Below, in pieces: positions 55,356 to 64,000 of a DNA stretch of 64,000 nucleotides. Origin of the DNA: Pseudomonas nunensis (lineage in GTDB: Bacteria; Pseudomonadota; Gammaproteobacteria; Pseudomonadales; Pseudomonadaceae). The notes under the pieces were generated by a model that worked only from the letters and a program-made list of their open reading frames with translations, did no database searches and was not told where the DNA came from. Location: positions 5,024,501-5,088,500 of the forward strand of contig NZ_CP101125.1 of the NCBI RefSeq assembly GCF_024296925.1, in the 5' to 3' direction. A program made the translations under genes and the position numbers. The first letter of the stretch is position 1. Each line of letters begins with the position of its first letter.

Positions 55356-56816
55356 ATGCACCCACACTTGATCAAATTACTCAGCCTGTCGGGCCTGACA
55401 CTCGGGATTCTCGCGGCCAGCGCTGGCGCCCGTGCCGACGATGCAACTGCCAGTGCAACTGCGCCGAAGTTCACCGCCGACCCGTGCTGCAACCTGTGCC
55501 CGGAAGCCCACGACGCGAAGAATTACACCACGCGCTATCAGCAGAACTTCACCACGCTGGTGCAGGCCCAGGGCGATTGGTTGTTCCGTACGCAAGAAGA
55601 CTTGCGCACCGAGTTCGACACCTCCCCTGCCGGCTACAAACGCATGAAAGAACTGCACGATGCGTTCAAGAGCAAAGGCGTGGAACTGGTGGTCGTCTAC
55701 CAGCCGACCCGTGGCCTGGTGAACCGCAACAAGCTGAATCCGGAAGACAAGGCCAAGTACGATTTCGACAAGGCCCTGAAGAACTACAAGACCATGCTCG
55801 GCCGCTTCGCCGCCATGGGCTACACCGTGCCGGACCTGTCGCCGCTGACCAACGAGACGCTGCCCGACACCCTGCCGGCCCACGATTTCTACTTCCGCGG
55901 TGACCAACACTGGACGCCATACGGCGCCCAGCGCACAGCGAAAATCGTTGGTGAGCAAATCAAGAAAATGCCGGCCTTCGCCGACGTGCCGAAGCGCGAA
56001 TTCGAGAGCCATAAGTCGGGTCGCATGGGCAAGACCGGAACATTACACAACATGGCCGGTCAACTCTGTGGCACGAGCTACGCGATCCAGTACATGGATC
56101 AGTTCACCACTGAGCCAAAAGGCGAAGCGGCCGATGGCGACCTGTTCAGTGACTCCGGCAATCCGGAGATCACCCTGGTCGGCACCAGCCACAGTGGCAA
56201 GAACTACAACTTCGCCGGTTTCCTCGAAGAGGCAATCGGTGCCGACATCCTCAACGTGGCATTCCCTGGCGGTGGCCTGGAAGGTTCGATGCTGCAGTAC
56301 CTGGGCAGCGACGAGTTCCAGAAGAAGCCGCCGAAAATCCTCATCTGGGAATTCTCGCCGCTCTATCGCCTCGACCAGGAAACCATCTACCGCCAGATGA
56401 TGGCGCTGCTGGACAACGGTTGCGAAGGCAAGGAAACACAAATGACCGGTAGCACCACATTGAAGCCGGGCAAAAACGAATTAATGGTCAACAGCAAGAA
56501 CCTGAACCTGCAAAACGGCAGTCACCAGGTCGACATCCAGTTCGCCGATGCGTCGGTGAAAGTCCTGCAAGCCACCCTCTGGTACATGAACGGTCGCCAC
56601 GAGGACATCAAAATCGAAAAACCGGAAACCTCCGACACCGACGGGCGTTTTGCCTTTGAGTTGCGTACGGACGAAGACTGGGCCACGCAGAACCTGCTGG
56701 CCGTTGAAGTCCAGGGCCCTGAAGCGGGTGCCGCGCCACAAAAAGTCGAAGCGAAAATCTGCAAACGCAACGTGTTCTCCGGCAATGAGCAGCGCACCGC
56801 TCAAGCCGGACAATGA
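55356..56816 (+). CDS. algX: Alginate O-acetyltransferase AlgX
   Basis: AlgX binds the polymer and transfers acetyl groups to mannuronate in the periplasm. The 486 residues have a signal peptide (ending GARA/DD), an SGNH-like domain with the Asp183-x-His185 pair in GDQHWTPYG and Ser278 in [11 protein letters not shown] (P. aeruginosa D174, H176, S269), then a carbohydrate-binding module from about residue 355. Confidence 0.97.
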   Translation: MHPHLIKLLSLSGLTLGILAASAGARADDATASATAPKFTADPCCNLCPEAHDAKNYTTRYQQNFTTLVQAQGDWLFRTQEDLRTEFDTSPAGYKRMKELHDAFKSKGVELVVVYQPTRGLVNRNKLNPEDKAKYDFDKALKNYKTMLGRFAAMGYTVPDLSPLTNETLPDTLPAHDFYFRGDQHWTPYGAQRTAKIVGEQIKKMPAFADVPKREFESHKSGRMGKTGTLHNMAGQLCGTSYAIQYMDQFTTEPKGEAADGDLFSDSGNPEITLVGTSHSGKNYNFAGFLEEAIGADILNVAFPGGGLEGSMLQYLGSDEFQKKPPKILIWEFSPLYRLDQETIYRQMMALLDNGCEGKETQMTGSTTLKPGKNELMVNSKNLNLQNGSHQVDIQFADASVKVLQATLWYMNGRHEDIKIEKPETSDTDGRFAFELRTDEDWATQNLLAVEVQGPEAGAAPQKVEAKICKRNVFSGNEQRTAQAGQ

Positions 56817-57961
56817 GGCTACCTCTTATGACATGCATGCAAACCCGAACTTTGAAAAAGTTGCTCGCTCCTTCCCTGCTGACGCTGGCGATGTTCGCCG
56901 GCGCCACCCAGGCCGCCGCGCCACTGCGTCCGCCCCAGGGCTACTTCGCGCCGATTGAAAAAGTCAAAACCGGCGACAACAGCGAAGGCTGTGACGCGAT
57001 GCCGACGCCTTACACCGGCGCCCTGCAATTTCGCAGCAAATACGAAGGTTCCGACAAGGCCCGTTCGACCCTGAACGTGCAATCGGAAAAAGCCTTCCGC
57101 GACACCACCGCCGACATCACCAAACTGGAACGCGGCACCAGCAAGCGCGTTATGCAGTACATGCGTGACGGTCGCCCGGAACAACTCGAATGCACGCTCA
57201 ACTGGCTGACGGCCTGGGCCAAGGCCGATGCCTTGATGTCCAAGGACTTCAACCACACCGGCAAATCGATGCGCAAATGGGCGTTGGGCAGCATGGCGTC
57301 GGCGTACATTCGCCTGAAGTTCTCCGACTCGCATCCGTTGGCCAATCACCAGCAAGAGTCGCAGTTGATCGAAGCCTGGTTCAGCAAAATGGCAGACCAG
57401 GTCGTCAGCGATTGGGACAACCTGCCACTCGAGAAAACCAACAATCACTCGTACTGGTCCGCCTGGTCGGTGATGGCAACGTCCATCGCCACCAACCGCC
57501 GCGATCTGTTCGACTGGTCGGTGAAGGAATACAAAGTCGGCGCCAACCAGATTGACGCCGATGGCTTCCTGCCGAACGAACTCAAGCGCCAGCAACGCGC
57601 ACTCGCCTATCACAACTACGCCCTGCCGCCGCTGTCGATGATCGCCAGTTTTGCGTTGGTCAACGGTGTGGATTTGCGTCAGGAAAACAACGGCGCGCTG
57701 AAACGCCTGGGTGATCGAGTGCTGTCCGGTGTGAAAGATCCGGAGGAATTCGAGAAGAAGAACGGCAAGGAACAGGACATGAAAGACCTCAAGGTCGATT
57801 CGAAATTTGCCTGGCTTGAACCGTTCTGCACGCTCTACACCTGCTCGCCGGATGTGCTGGCGCAGAAGCACAAGATGCAGCCGTTCAAAACCTTCCGCCT
57901 CGGCGGGGATTTGACCAAGGTCTACGACCCGGCCAATGAAAAAGGCAACAAGGGGAGCTAG
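56813..57961 (+). CDS. algL: Poly(beta-D-mannuronate) lyase AlgL
   Basis: AlgL degrades alginate left in the periplasm by beta-elimination (PL5 alpha/alpha barrel). Up to 382 residues; ATG 56813 overlaps the algX stop (ATGA), though ATGs at 56828 and 56837 give better signal peptides ([20 protein letters not shown]). Conserved are [10 protein letters not shown] (Asn211, His212 from the first ATG) and [18 protein letters not shown] with the catalytic Arg and Tyr. Confidence 0.96.
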   Translation: MRLPLMTCMQTRTLKKLLAPSLLTLAMFAGATQAAAPLRPPQGYFAPIEKVKTGDNSEGCDAMPTPYTGALQFRSKYEGSDKARSTLNVQSEKAFRDTTADITKLERGTSKRVMQYMRDGRPEQLECTLNWLTAWAKADALMSKDFNHTGKSMRKWALGSMASAYIRLKFSDSHPLANHQQESQLIEAWFSKMADQVVSDWDNLPLEKTNNHSYWSAWSVMATSIATNRRDLFDWSVKEYKVGANQIDADGFLPNELKRQQRALAYHNYALPPLSMIASFALVNGVDLRQENNGALKRLGDRVLSGVKDPEEFEKKNGKEQDMKDLKVDSKFAWLEPFCTLYTCSPDVLAQKHKMQPFKTFRLGGDLTKVYDPANEKGNKGS

Positions 57962-57971
57962 CCCCCACACC

Positions 57972-58063
57972 TGTAGGAGCGAGGCTTGCCCGCGAATTCG
58001 GTCTGACATTCACCAAGGATGTCGACTGATACATCGCCTTCGCGGGCAAGCCTCGCTCCTACA
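57972..58063. repeat. REP inverted pair in the algL-algI junction
   Basis: Full GTAGGAGCGAGGC-type pair starting 10 bp after the algL stop. It is followed by a C6/G6 hairpin at 58092-58115. The gap of 204 bp is the largest inside the operon. Confidence 0.93.
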
Positions 58064-58091
58064 GGGAACGCAGCGGGTTTGAATGCAATAC

Positions 58092-58115
58092 ACCCCCCGT
58101 TTTTTCGTGGGGGGT
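58092..58115 (+). promoter_or_regulatory. C6/G6 hairpin in the algL-algI gap
   Basis: ACCCCCC pairs with GGGGGGT around GTTTTTTCGT. No T-run follows on the plus strand. It may stall RNA polymerase or protect the 3' end of the upstream mRNA. Confidence 0.4.
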
Positions 58116-58165
58116 TTGGGGGGGCCGTTGGCCCTTGACTGTTGGTTAAACATGGAGAGACCGGG

Positions 58166-59731
58166 ATGGTATTTTCATCCAACGTATTCCTGTTTTTGTT
58201 CCTGCCGATCTTTCTCGGCATGTACTACTTGAGCGGAATACGCTATCGCAACCTGCTGCTGCTGATCGCCAGTTATGTGTTCTATGCCTGGTGGCGCGTC
58301 GACTTCCTTGCGCTGTTCGCCGCTGTCACGCTGTGGAACTACTGGATCGGCCTCAAAGTCGGCGCGGCAGGCGTTCGGACCAAACCGGCCCAGCGCTGGT
58401 TGCTCCTGGGCGTGGCCGTCGACTTGTGCATTCTCGGCTACTTCAAGTACGCCAACTTCGGTGTCGACAGCATCAACGCGATGATGACTTCGGTCGGTCT
58501 GTCGCCGTTCATCCTGACCCACGTGCTGTTGCCGATCGGGATCTCGTTCTACATCTTCGAGTCCATCAGCTACATCATCGACGTCTACCGGGGCGATACC
58601 CCGGCGACCCGCAACCTGATCGACTTTGCTGCATTCGTCGCGATCTTCCCGCACCTGATTGCCGGCCCGGTCTTGCGTTTCCGCGACCTCGCCGACCAGT
58701 TCAACAACCGCACCCACACCCTCGACAAGTTCTCCGAAGGTGCCACGCGGTTCATGCAGGGTTTCATCAAGAAAGTGTTCATCGCCGACACCCTCGCGGT
58801 GGTGGCCGACCATTGCTTCGCCCTGCAAGCCCCGACCACCGGTGACGCCTGGCTTGGCGCCCTGGCCTACACCGCGCAACTGTATTTCGACTTCTCCGGC
58901 TACAGCGACATGGCCATCGGCCTGGGCTTGATGATGGGTTTCCGCTTCATGGAAAACTTCAAGCAGCCGTACATCAGCCAGTCGATCACCGAGTTCTGGC
59001 GTCGCTGGCACATCAGCCTGTCCACCTGGTTGCGTGACTACCTGTACATCACGCTGGGCGGTAACCGCAAAGGCACGTTGATGACCTATCGCAACCTGTT
59101 CCTGACCATGCTGCTCGGTGGTCTGTGGCACGGCGCGAACATCACCTACATCGTCTGGGGTGCATGGCACGGCATGTGGCTGGCGATCGAGAAGGCCCTG
59201 GGCCTGAACACCTCGCCACGCAGCATCAACCCGATCCGCTGGGCACTGACCTTCCTGCTCGTCGTCATGGGCTGGGTGATCTTCCGCTCGGAAAACCTGC
59301 ACGTTGCCGGCCGCATGTACGGCGCGATGTTCAGCTTCGGCGAATGGTCGTTGTCGGAACTCAACCAGGCCAGCCTGACCGGCCTGCAAGTGGCGACCCT
59401 GGTGGTGGCTTACATGACCCTGGCGTTCTTCGGCATCCGCGATTTCTACACCAATCGTCCGCCGGAAAAAACCAAGCCTGTGGTGAACGTCGAGGCCGAT
59501 GGCCCGGCCACCGCAACGCCTGGAATGATCAAAGCCGTACCGGGCGATAACCCGGGCAGCATCCATCAGCCGGGTTACACCGTGGGCGTTGAAGCCACCG
59601 TGCAACCGGCCTACTGGTCCGCTGACTGGCCGCGCTACCTGATGCGCACGCTGGTGCTGGTGTTGTTCATCGCCTCGATTTTCAAACTCTCGGCGCAAAG
59701 CTTCTCGCCGTTCCTTTACTTCCAGTTCTGA
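58166..59731 (+). CDS. algI: Alginate O-acetylation protein AlgI (MBOAT)
   Basis: AlgI is a polytopic inner-membrane MBOAT protein that passes acetyl groups to the periplasm for AlgJ/AlgX. ATG 58166 gives 521 residues (MVFSSNVFLFLFLPIFLGMY). MBOAT motifs FPHLIAGPVLRF, EFWRRWHISLSTWLRDYLY and GGLWHG are present with catalytic His322, the number known in P. aeruginosa. An upstream start adds eight residues. Confidence 0.98.
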   Translation: MVFSSNVFLFLFLPIFLGMYYLSGIRYRNLLLLIASYVFYAWWRVDFLALFAAVTLWNYWIGLKVGAAGVRTKPAQRWLLLGVAVDLCILGYFKYANFGVDSINAMMTSVGLSPFILTHVLLPIGISFYIFESISYIIDVYRGDTPATRNLIDFAAFVAIFPHLIAGPVLRFRDLADQFNNRTHTLDKFSEGATRFMQGFIKKVFIADTLAVVADHCFALQAPTTGDAWLGALAYTAQLYFDFSGYSDMAIGLGLMMGFRFMENFKQPYISQSITEFWRRWHISLSTWLRDYLYITLGGNRKGTLMTYRNLFLTMLLGGLWHGANITYIVWGAWHGMWLAIEKALGLNTSPRSINPIRWALTFLLVVMGWVIFRSENLHVAGRMYGAMFSFGEWSLSELNQASLTGLQVATLVVAYMTLAFFGIRDFYTNRPPEKTKPVVNVEADGPATATPGMIKAVPGDNPGSIHQPGYTVGVEATVQPAYWSADWPRYLMRTLVLVLFIASIFKLSAQSFSPFLYFQF

Positions 59732-59742
59732 GGGATCTGACC

Positions 59743-60918
59743 ATGACCCGCTCATTACGCATCCTCTACATCGCCCTATTCCTGGTGACGCTGTTGGTCC
59801 TGGGCCTGTGGTCTACGCGCAGCTTCTTGGGCTTCAGCACCAGCGCTGAAACCACGGTGCTGAATGGCCGTTGGACCAAAGCCGTGGAGACGCATTACGA
59901 CGCCGAGTTCCCGATCAAGCGCCTGGGCACCAACCTCTGGGCCGCGCTGGATTTCAAACTGTTCAACGAAGGTCGTCCGGGCGTCGTGCTCGGTCGCGAT
60001 CAGTGGTTGTACAGCGATGAAGAATTCAACCCGATCGTCAACGAAGAGCTGAACCTGCAAGGCAACTACGCGCTGGTCGAAGGCGTGCGCCAGGAACTGA
60101 AAGCCAAAGGCGTGAAACTGGTCATGGCCATCGTGCCGGCCAAGACTCGCCTGTACCCGGAACACCTGGGCGAAGTGAAGCCTTCGAGCATTCACGCCAA
60201 CCTCTATGAAGACTTCCACGCTCGTGTGGCAGCCGACAAGATCCTCGCCCCCGACCTGTACGGCCCGATGCTGAAAGCCAAGCTGGACGGTCAGCAAGTG
60301 TTCCTGCGCACCGACACTCACTGGACTCCGGAAGGCGCGCAAATCGCCGCCGAAACCCTGGCCAAGACCATTGCCGAGAAAACCCCGCTCAGCGGCGAAC
60401 CGCAAAACTTCGTCACTGCCCCAGCGGAAAAAGTCACCCACAAAGGCGACCTGCGACTGTTCCTGCCGCTGGACCCGCTGTTCGAAAACATGATGCCGGC
60501 CACCGAGCCGCTGCAGAAGCGCAACACCGTGGCGGCTGATGACCAGCCTGCCGCTGACGACGCGCTGTTCGCCAACAACGAAGTGCCGGTGGCCCTGATC
60601 GGCACCAGCTACAGCGCCAACCCGAACTGGAACTTCGTCGGTGCGCTGAAACAAGCGCTGAAAAGCGACGTGGTCAATTACGCCGAAGACGGCCACGGCC
60701 CGATTCTGCCGATGCTCAGCTACCTGAAAAGCGATGCTTTCAAGAACAGCCCGCCACAAGTGCTGATCTGGGAGTTTCCTGAACGTTATCTGCCTGTGAA
60801 CAACGAAATCGGTGACGCCGACCCGCAGTGGGTCGCAGAGCTCAAAGAAGCTGGCGTGCGCCAACAAAACGTAGCCGCAAACACTAAATCCGAGACGCCC
60901 GACCGGGCGCAAAACTGA
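59743..60918 (+). CDS. algJ: Alginate O-acetyltransferase AlgJ
   Basis: AlgJ is an AlgX-like SGNH protein anchored by its N-terminal helix (LRILYIALFLVTLLVLGLW) and acts in the periplasm with AlgI and AlgF. The 391 residues show Asp191-x-His193 in RTDTHWTPEGA and Ser289 in GTSYSANPNWNFVGAL. It starts 11 bp after algI. Confidence 0.97.
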   Translation: MTRSLRILYIALFLVTLLVLGLWSTRSFLGFSTSAETTVLNGRWTKAVETHYDAEFPIKRLGTNLWAALDFKLFNEGRPGVVLGRDQWLYSDEEFNPIVNEELNLQGNYALVEGVRQELKAKGVKLVMAIVPAKTRLYPEHLGEVKPSSIHANLYEDFHARVAADKILAPDLYGPMLKAKLDGQQVFLRTDTHWTPEGAQIAAETLAKTIAEKTPLSGEPQNFVTAPAEKVTHKGDLRLFLPLDPLFENMMPATEPLQKRNTVAADDQPAADDALFANNEVPVALIGTSYSANPNWNFVGALKQALKSDVVNYAEDGHGPILPMLSYLKSDAFKNSPPQVLIWEFPERYLPVNNEIGDADPQWVAELKEAGVRQQNVAANTKSETPDRAQN

Positions 60919-60935
60919 AAGAGAGAGGTACTACC

Positions 60936-61601
60936 ATGACTTTCACTACTACTCCTCGCCGTCTCGCCGCTCGCTCCTTAAAAGCAGTCGCACTCGTTGC
61001 AGGCATGAGCGTGTTGTCGATGTCCGCCTTCGCTGGCGACGCCGCACTCTATGGCCCGACCGCACCGAAAGGCTCGTCCTTCGTACGGATCTACAACGCC
61101 GGTAATGCTGAAGTCAGCGCCACCGTCGGCACCACCAACCTGAGCGATGTTGCGCCACTGGCCAGCAGCGACTTCAGCTTCATGCCGGGCGGCGACTACA
61201 GCGCCAAGGTCGGCAGCCAGACCCTGCCGGTCAAACTCGCCGGCGACCACTATTACACCCTGGTCAACAACGCCAGCGGCGCGCCACAACTGATCGAAGA
61301 GCCGCCGTTCAAGAACAAGCAGAAGTCCCTGGTTCGCGTACAGAACCTGAGCGACAAGGCCCTGACCCTGAAAACCGCCGATGGCAAGACCGAAGTGGTT
61401 CCGTCGGTAGCGGCCAAGGGTCGTGGCGAGCGTGAAATCAACCCGGTGAAAGTCAGCCTAGCCCTGTATGACGGCGCGACCAAAGTCGGCGACGTGAAAC
61501 CGGTTGCCCTGGAACGCGGCGAAGCGGCCGTGCTGTACGTCACCGGCAAAGGCAGCAGCCTGTCGCCAGTGTGGGTGAAACGTCCGGTTTCGACGCGCTA
61601 A
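60936..61601 (+). CDS. algF: Alginate O-acetylation adaptor AlgF
   Basis: AlgF is a periplasmic protein needed for acetylation; it has two beta-sandwich domains and is thought to link AlgJ and AlgX. The 221 residues have a long signal peptide (AVALVAGMSVLSMSAFAGDA region) and the segments LYGPTAPKGSSFVRIYNAG and LVRVQNLSDKALTLKTADGK. GAGAGAGGTACTACC precedes the ATG. Confidence 0.96.
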   Translation: MTFTTTPRRLAARSLKAVALVAGMSVLSMSAFAGDAALYGPTAPKGSSFVRIYNAGNAEVSATVGTTNLSDVAPLASSDFSFMPGGDYSAKVGSQTLPVKLAGDHYYTLVNNASGAPQLIEEPPFKNKQKSLVRVQNLSDKALTLKTADGKTEVVPSVAAKGRGEREINPVKVSLALYDGATKVGDVKPVALERGEAAVLYVTGKGSSLSPVWVKRPVSTR

Positions 61602-61628
61602 TAATTTTTCTGGATTGACCCGTTTCCA

Positions 61629-61718
61629 TGTGGGAGCGGGCTTGCTCGCGAAAGCGGTCTGACATCCACCCATGATGTCGACTGATACACCGCCTTCGCG
61701 AGCAAGCCCGCTCCCACA
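61629..61718. repeat. REP inverted pair in the algF-algA junction
   Basis: Main-family REP pair in the 210-bp gap before the last gene of the operon. Confidence 0.94.
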
Positions 61719-61811
61719 GTGGACCGAGGTGTCATCCGGATACGGAACAAGAACAAGAGTGAAACGACAGAACGCAGTAGCTCTAACCAATCGATTTTAA
61801 GGAGTAACAAC

Positions 61812-63263
61812 ATGATTCCGGTAATCTTGTCAGGTGGTAGCGGCTCACGTCTTTGGCCGCTTTCGCGCAAACAGTTTCCTAAACAGTTCCTGGCCTTGAC
61901 CGGCGAACACACCCTGTTCCAGCAAACCCTGGAACGCCTGGTGTTCGAAGGCATGGACTCCCCGATCGTGGTCTGCAACAAGGACCACCGCTTCATCGTC
62001 AACGAGCAACTGAACAATCGTAAGCTCGAAGTTCAGCGCATCCTGATGGAACCGTTCGGCCGCAACACCGCGCCGGCCGTGGCCCTGACCGCGATGATGC
62101 TGGTCAATGAAGGTCGCGACGAGTTGATGCTGGTGCTGCCAGCCGACCACGTCCTCGAAGACCAGAAAGCCCTGCAACGCGCGTTGGCCCTGGCCACCGT
62201 TGCGGCCGAAAACGGCGAGATGGTGCTGTTCGGCGTACCGGCCACCAAACCGGAAACCGGCTACGGCTACATCAAGTCGACCAATGACTCGCTGCTGCCT
62301 GAAGGCGTCAGCCGTGTTTCGCACTTCGTCGAAAAACCTGACGTCAAGCGCGCCACCGAATACGTCGAGTCCGGCGGTTATTTCTGGAACAGCGGCATGT
62401 TCCTGTTCCGCGCCAGCCGCTTCCTCGAAGAACTGAAAAAGCACGATCCGGACATCTACGACACCTGCCTGCTGACCCTTGAGCGCAGCGAGCAAGATGC
62501 CGACACCATCACCTTCGACGAAGCCACTTTCGCCTGCTGCCCGGACAATTCCATCGACTACGCCGTGATGGAAAAAACCCAGCGCGCCTGCGTCGTACCG
62601 TTGACCGCTGGCTGGAGCGATGTCGGTTGCTGGGCGTCGTTGTGGGAAGTGAATGAAAAAGACGCCAACGGCAACGTGTCCAAAGGCGACGTGGTCATCC
62701 AGGACAGCAGAAACTGCATGATCCACGGCAACGGCAAACTGGTGTCGGTGATTGGCCTGGAAAACATCGTGGTCGTCGAAACCAAGGACGCCATGATGAT
62801 CGCCCACAAGGACTCGGTCCAAGGCGTGAAACAGATGGTCAACACCCTCAACGAACAGGGCCGCAGCGAAACCCAGAACCACTGCGAAGTCTATCGTCCG
62901 TGGGGTTCCTACGACTCGGTGGACATGGGCGGCCGCTTCCAGGTCAAGCACATCTCGGTCAAGCCGGGCGCGTGCCTGTCGCTGCAAATGCACCACCACC
63001 GCGCCGAACACTGGATCGTGGTCAGCGGCACGGCTGAAGTGACCTGCGACGAGAACGTGTTCCTGCTTTGCGAAAACCAGTCGACCTACATCCCGATCGC
63101 CTCGGTCCACCGTCTGCGCAACCCGGGCAAGATTCCACTCGAGATCATCGAAGTGCAATCGGGCAGCTACCTGGGTGAAGACGATATCGAGCGCTTCGAA
63201 GATATCTACGGTCGCTCGACCCCGATCGAACGCGGCGTGTCGGTGAAAACCATCGCGCAGTGA
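61812..63263 (+). CDS. algA: Bifunctional mannose-6-phosphate isomerase / GDP-mannose pyrophosphorylase
   Basis: AlgA makes mannose-6-P from fructose-6-P and GDP-mannose from mannose-1-P, supplying AlgD. The 483 residues have the pyrophosphorylase domain with GGSGSRLWPLSRKQFPKQ and VEKPD, and a C-terminal type-II isomerase cupin with QMHHHRAEHWIVVSGTAEV. ATG 61812 follows TAAGGAGTAACAAC. Last gene of the operon. Confidence 0.98.
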   Translation: MIPVILSGGSGSRLWPLSRKQFPKQFLALTGEHTLFQQTLERLVFEGMDSPIVVCNKDHRFIVNEQLNNRKLEVQRILMEPFGRNTAPAVALTAMMLVNEGRDELMLVLPADHVLEDQKALQRALALATVAAENGEMVLFGVPATKPETGYGYIKSTNDSLLPEGVSRVSHFVEKPDVKRATEYVESGGYFWNSGMFLFRASRFLEELKKHDPDIYDTCLLTLERSEQDADTITFDEATFACCPDNSIDYAVMEKTQRACVVPLTAGWSDVGCWASLWEVNEKDANGNVSKGDVVIQDSRNCMIHGNGKLVSVIGLENIVVVETKDAMMIAHKDSVQGVKQMVNTLNEQGRSETQNHCEVYRPWGSYDSVDMGGRFQVKHISVKPGACLSLQMHHHRAEHWIVVSGTAEVTCDENVFLLCENQSTYIPIASVHRLRNPGKIPLEIIEVQSGSYLGEDDIERFEDIYGRSTPIERGVSVKTIAQ

Positions 63264-63280
63264 TTGATCTGTAAAACAAG

Positions 63281-63345
63281 AAGCCCCCGTCCAGCCCGCT
63301 GCGTTTTCCCTATCCGCAGCGGGTTGGGCGGGGGCTTTTTTTTGT
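63281..63345 (+). terminator. Strong terminator of the alginate operon
   Basis: AAGCCCCCG-tcca-GCCCGCTGCG pairs with CGCAGCGGG-ttgg-GCGGGGGCTT, an almost continuous stem with a small internal loop, followed by a T-run. Confidence 0.93.
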
Positions 63346-63373
63346 CCAGATTTTCGCTGCCTGACAGGGCCCC

Positions 63374-63436
63374 TTCGCGAGCAAGCTCGCTCCCACAGGT
63401 GACCGCGTTTCAATGTGGGAGCGAGCCTGCTCGCGA
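63374..63436. repeat. REP inverted pair after the alginate operon
   Basis: A variant with GAGCTCGCTCCC-type arms (TTCGCGAGCAAGCTCGCTCC) in the 266-bp gap between algA and the last gene. Confidence 0.9.
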
Positions 63437-63529
63437 AGAGGCCCGACGAACCGCTGAAAATTAATCCCCATCGCCAACCGCACCCACGCTTAGGTAGGAT
63501 GACCCTCTCCCCTCCCGAGGTTGTGCGAC

Positions 63530-63994
63530 ATGTTCATCGGCGTCCTGCTGGTCATTACCTGGCTGATCCTGTTGCTGCGCTACCCGGCCAAAGCCTTGCC
63601 GGTCTCCGTGGCTGCCGCCATCGGTCTGGGCCTGGTCGCCACGTGGGTAATCTGGCTGGACAACCGCGAGGTCAAGCAACTGGCGCGCCTTGAATTGCGC
63701 ATCACCTACGCGCCGGAACAGTGCCCGGCGGATCGCCCGTTGCAGTTGACGATGAACAACGGCAACGACGTGCCGCTCACCGAATTGCGCTGGCGCATCG
63801 CCGCTTACGCGCCCGGCGACACAGTCAACCTGGCCGACAATCAATACGCCGCCCCGCGTTATCGTGGCCCTGGCGAATTGCAGGCTGGCGCCAATTGGGA
63901 AGATTGCTTGCCGCTGCCACCACTGCGTCCCGGTTATCGCCCGCAAACGCTGGAGTTTCGCGCCGAGCGTTTGCAGGGTAGTTTCTCCGACTGA
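63530..63994 (+). CDS. Small membrane-anchored protein of unknown function
   Basis: The 154 residues begin with two hydrophobic segments (MFIGVLLVITWLILLLRYP and PVSVAAAIGLGLVATWVIWL), then a soluble beta-rich domain with LELRITYAPEQCPADRPLQL and ELRWRIAAYAPGDTVNLA. Two cysteines (CPADR and EDCLPLPP) could form a disulfide if it faces the periplasm. No catalytic motif was recognised. ATG 63530 is preferred to an ATG three codons earlier. Confidence 0.8.
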   Translation: MFIGVLLVITWLILLLRYPAKALPVSVAAAIGLGLVATWVIWLDNREVKQLARLELRITYAPEQCPADRPLQLTMNNGNDVPLTELRWRIAAYAPGDTVNLADNQYAAPRYRGPGELQAGANWEDCLPLPPLRPGYRPQTLEFRAERLQGSFSD

Positions 63995-64000
63995 TCCCCC

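Overview
This window is bacterial chromosome from a fluorescent Pseudomonas (P. fluorescens group). Three things point there. The coding DNA is GC-rich throughout. The gene order matches conserved pseudomonad blocks: lepA-lepB-rnc-era-recO-pdxJ, lptFG/pepA-holC-valS, rhlB-dauBAR and algD-8-44-KEGXLIJFA. The intergenic spaces are full of short palindromic REP pairs built on GTGGGAGCGGGCTTGCTCGC. No rRNA, tRNA, CRISPR array, prophage or insertion sequence was recognised.

Layout. 1-483: C-terminal end of a probable large toxin/effector. 503-9.2 kb: NIF3-like protein and purL, then divergent mltF. 6.6-12.7 kb (minus): lepA, lepB, a 39-codon ORF, rnc, era, recO, pdxJ. 12.9-15.1 kb (minus): lptF-lptG for LPS export. 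15.4-22 kb (plus): pepA, holC, a small conserved protein, valS, rlmF. 22.2-28.3 kb: HU protein, yejK and a thioredoxin-fold protein, GST-like protein, GIY-YIG protein, NTF2-like protein, MFS transporter with its GntR regulator. 28.4-29.3 kb: an mqsR-mqsA toxin-antitoxin pair with a perfect palindromic operator. 29.3-33.5 kb (minus): aapJQMP amino-acid ABC transporter. 33.9-40.1 kb: estB, rhlB, the D-arginine utilisation genes dauB-dauA-dauR, and an orphan amino-acid binding protein. 40.4-43.2 kb (minus): moaC-moaD-moaE and a phoH-type ATPase. 43.6-45.7 kb: polysaccharide deacetylase and yaaA. 45.7-46.5 kb: a long AT-rich non-coding stretch leading to algD. 46.5-63.3 kb: the complete 12-gene alginate operon ending in a strong terminator. 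63.5-64 kb: a small membrane-anchored protein.

How the genes work together. algA and algD make GDP-mannuronate. Alg8/Alg44 polymerise it under c-di-GMP control. AlgG, AlgX, AlgI, AlgJ and AlgF epimerise and acetylate it, AlgL clears stray polymer, and AlgK/AlgE export it. DauA/DauB convert D-arginine to L-arginine through a keto acid, probably sensed by DauR; the adjacent binding protein could serve basic amino-acid uptake.

The most striking observation is an 87-bp REP pair lying inside the signal-peptide region of algK. It is in frame, and precise removal of it restores an ordinary lipoprotein signal. REP pairs also occupy the algD-alg8, algL-algI, algF-algA and dauB-dauA junctions. Other points worth a second look are a dyad upstream of dauB with a partial match upstream of the orphan binding-protein gene, the shortened lepB-rnc junction with a strong hairpin, and a probably decayed AT-rich patch upstream of algD.
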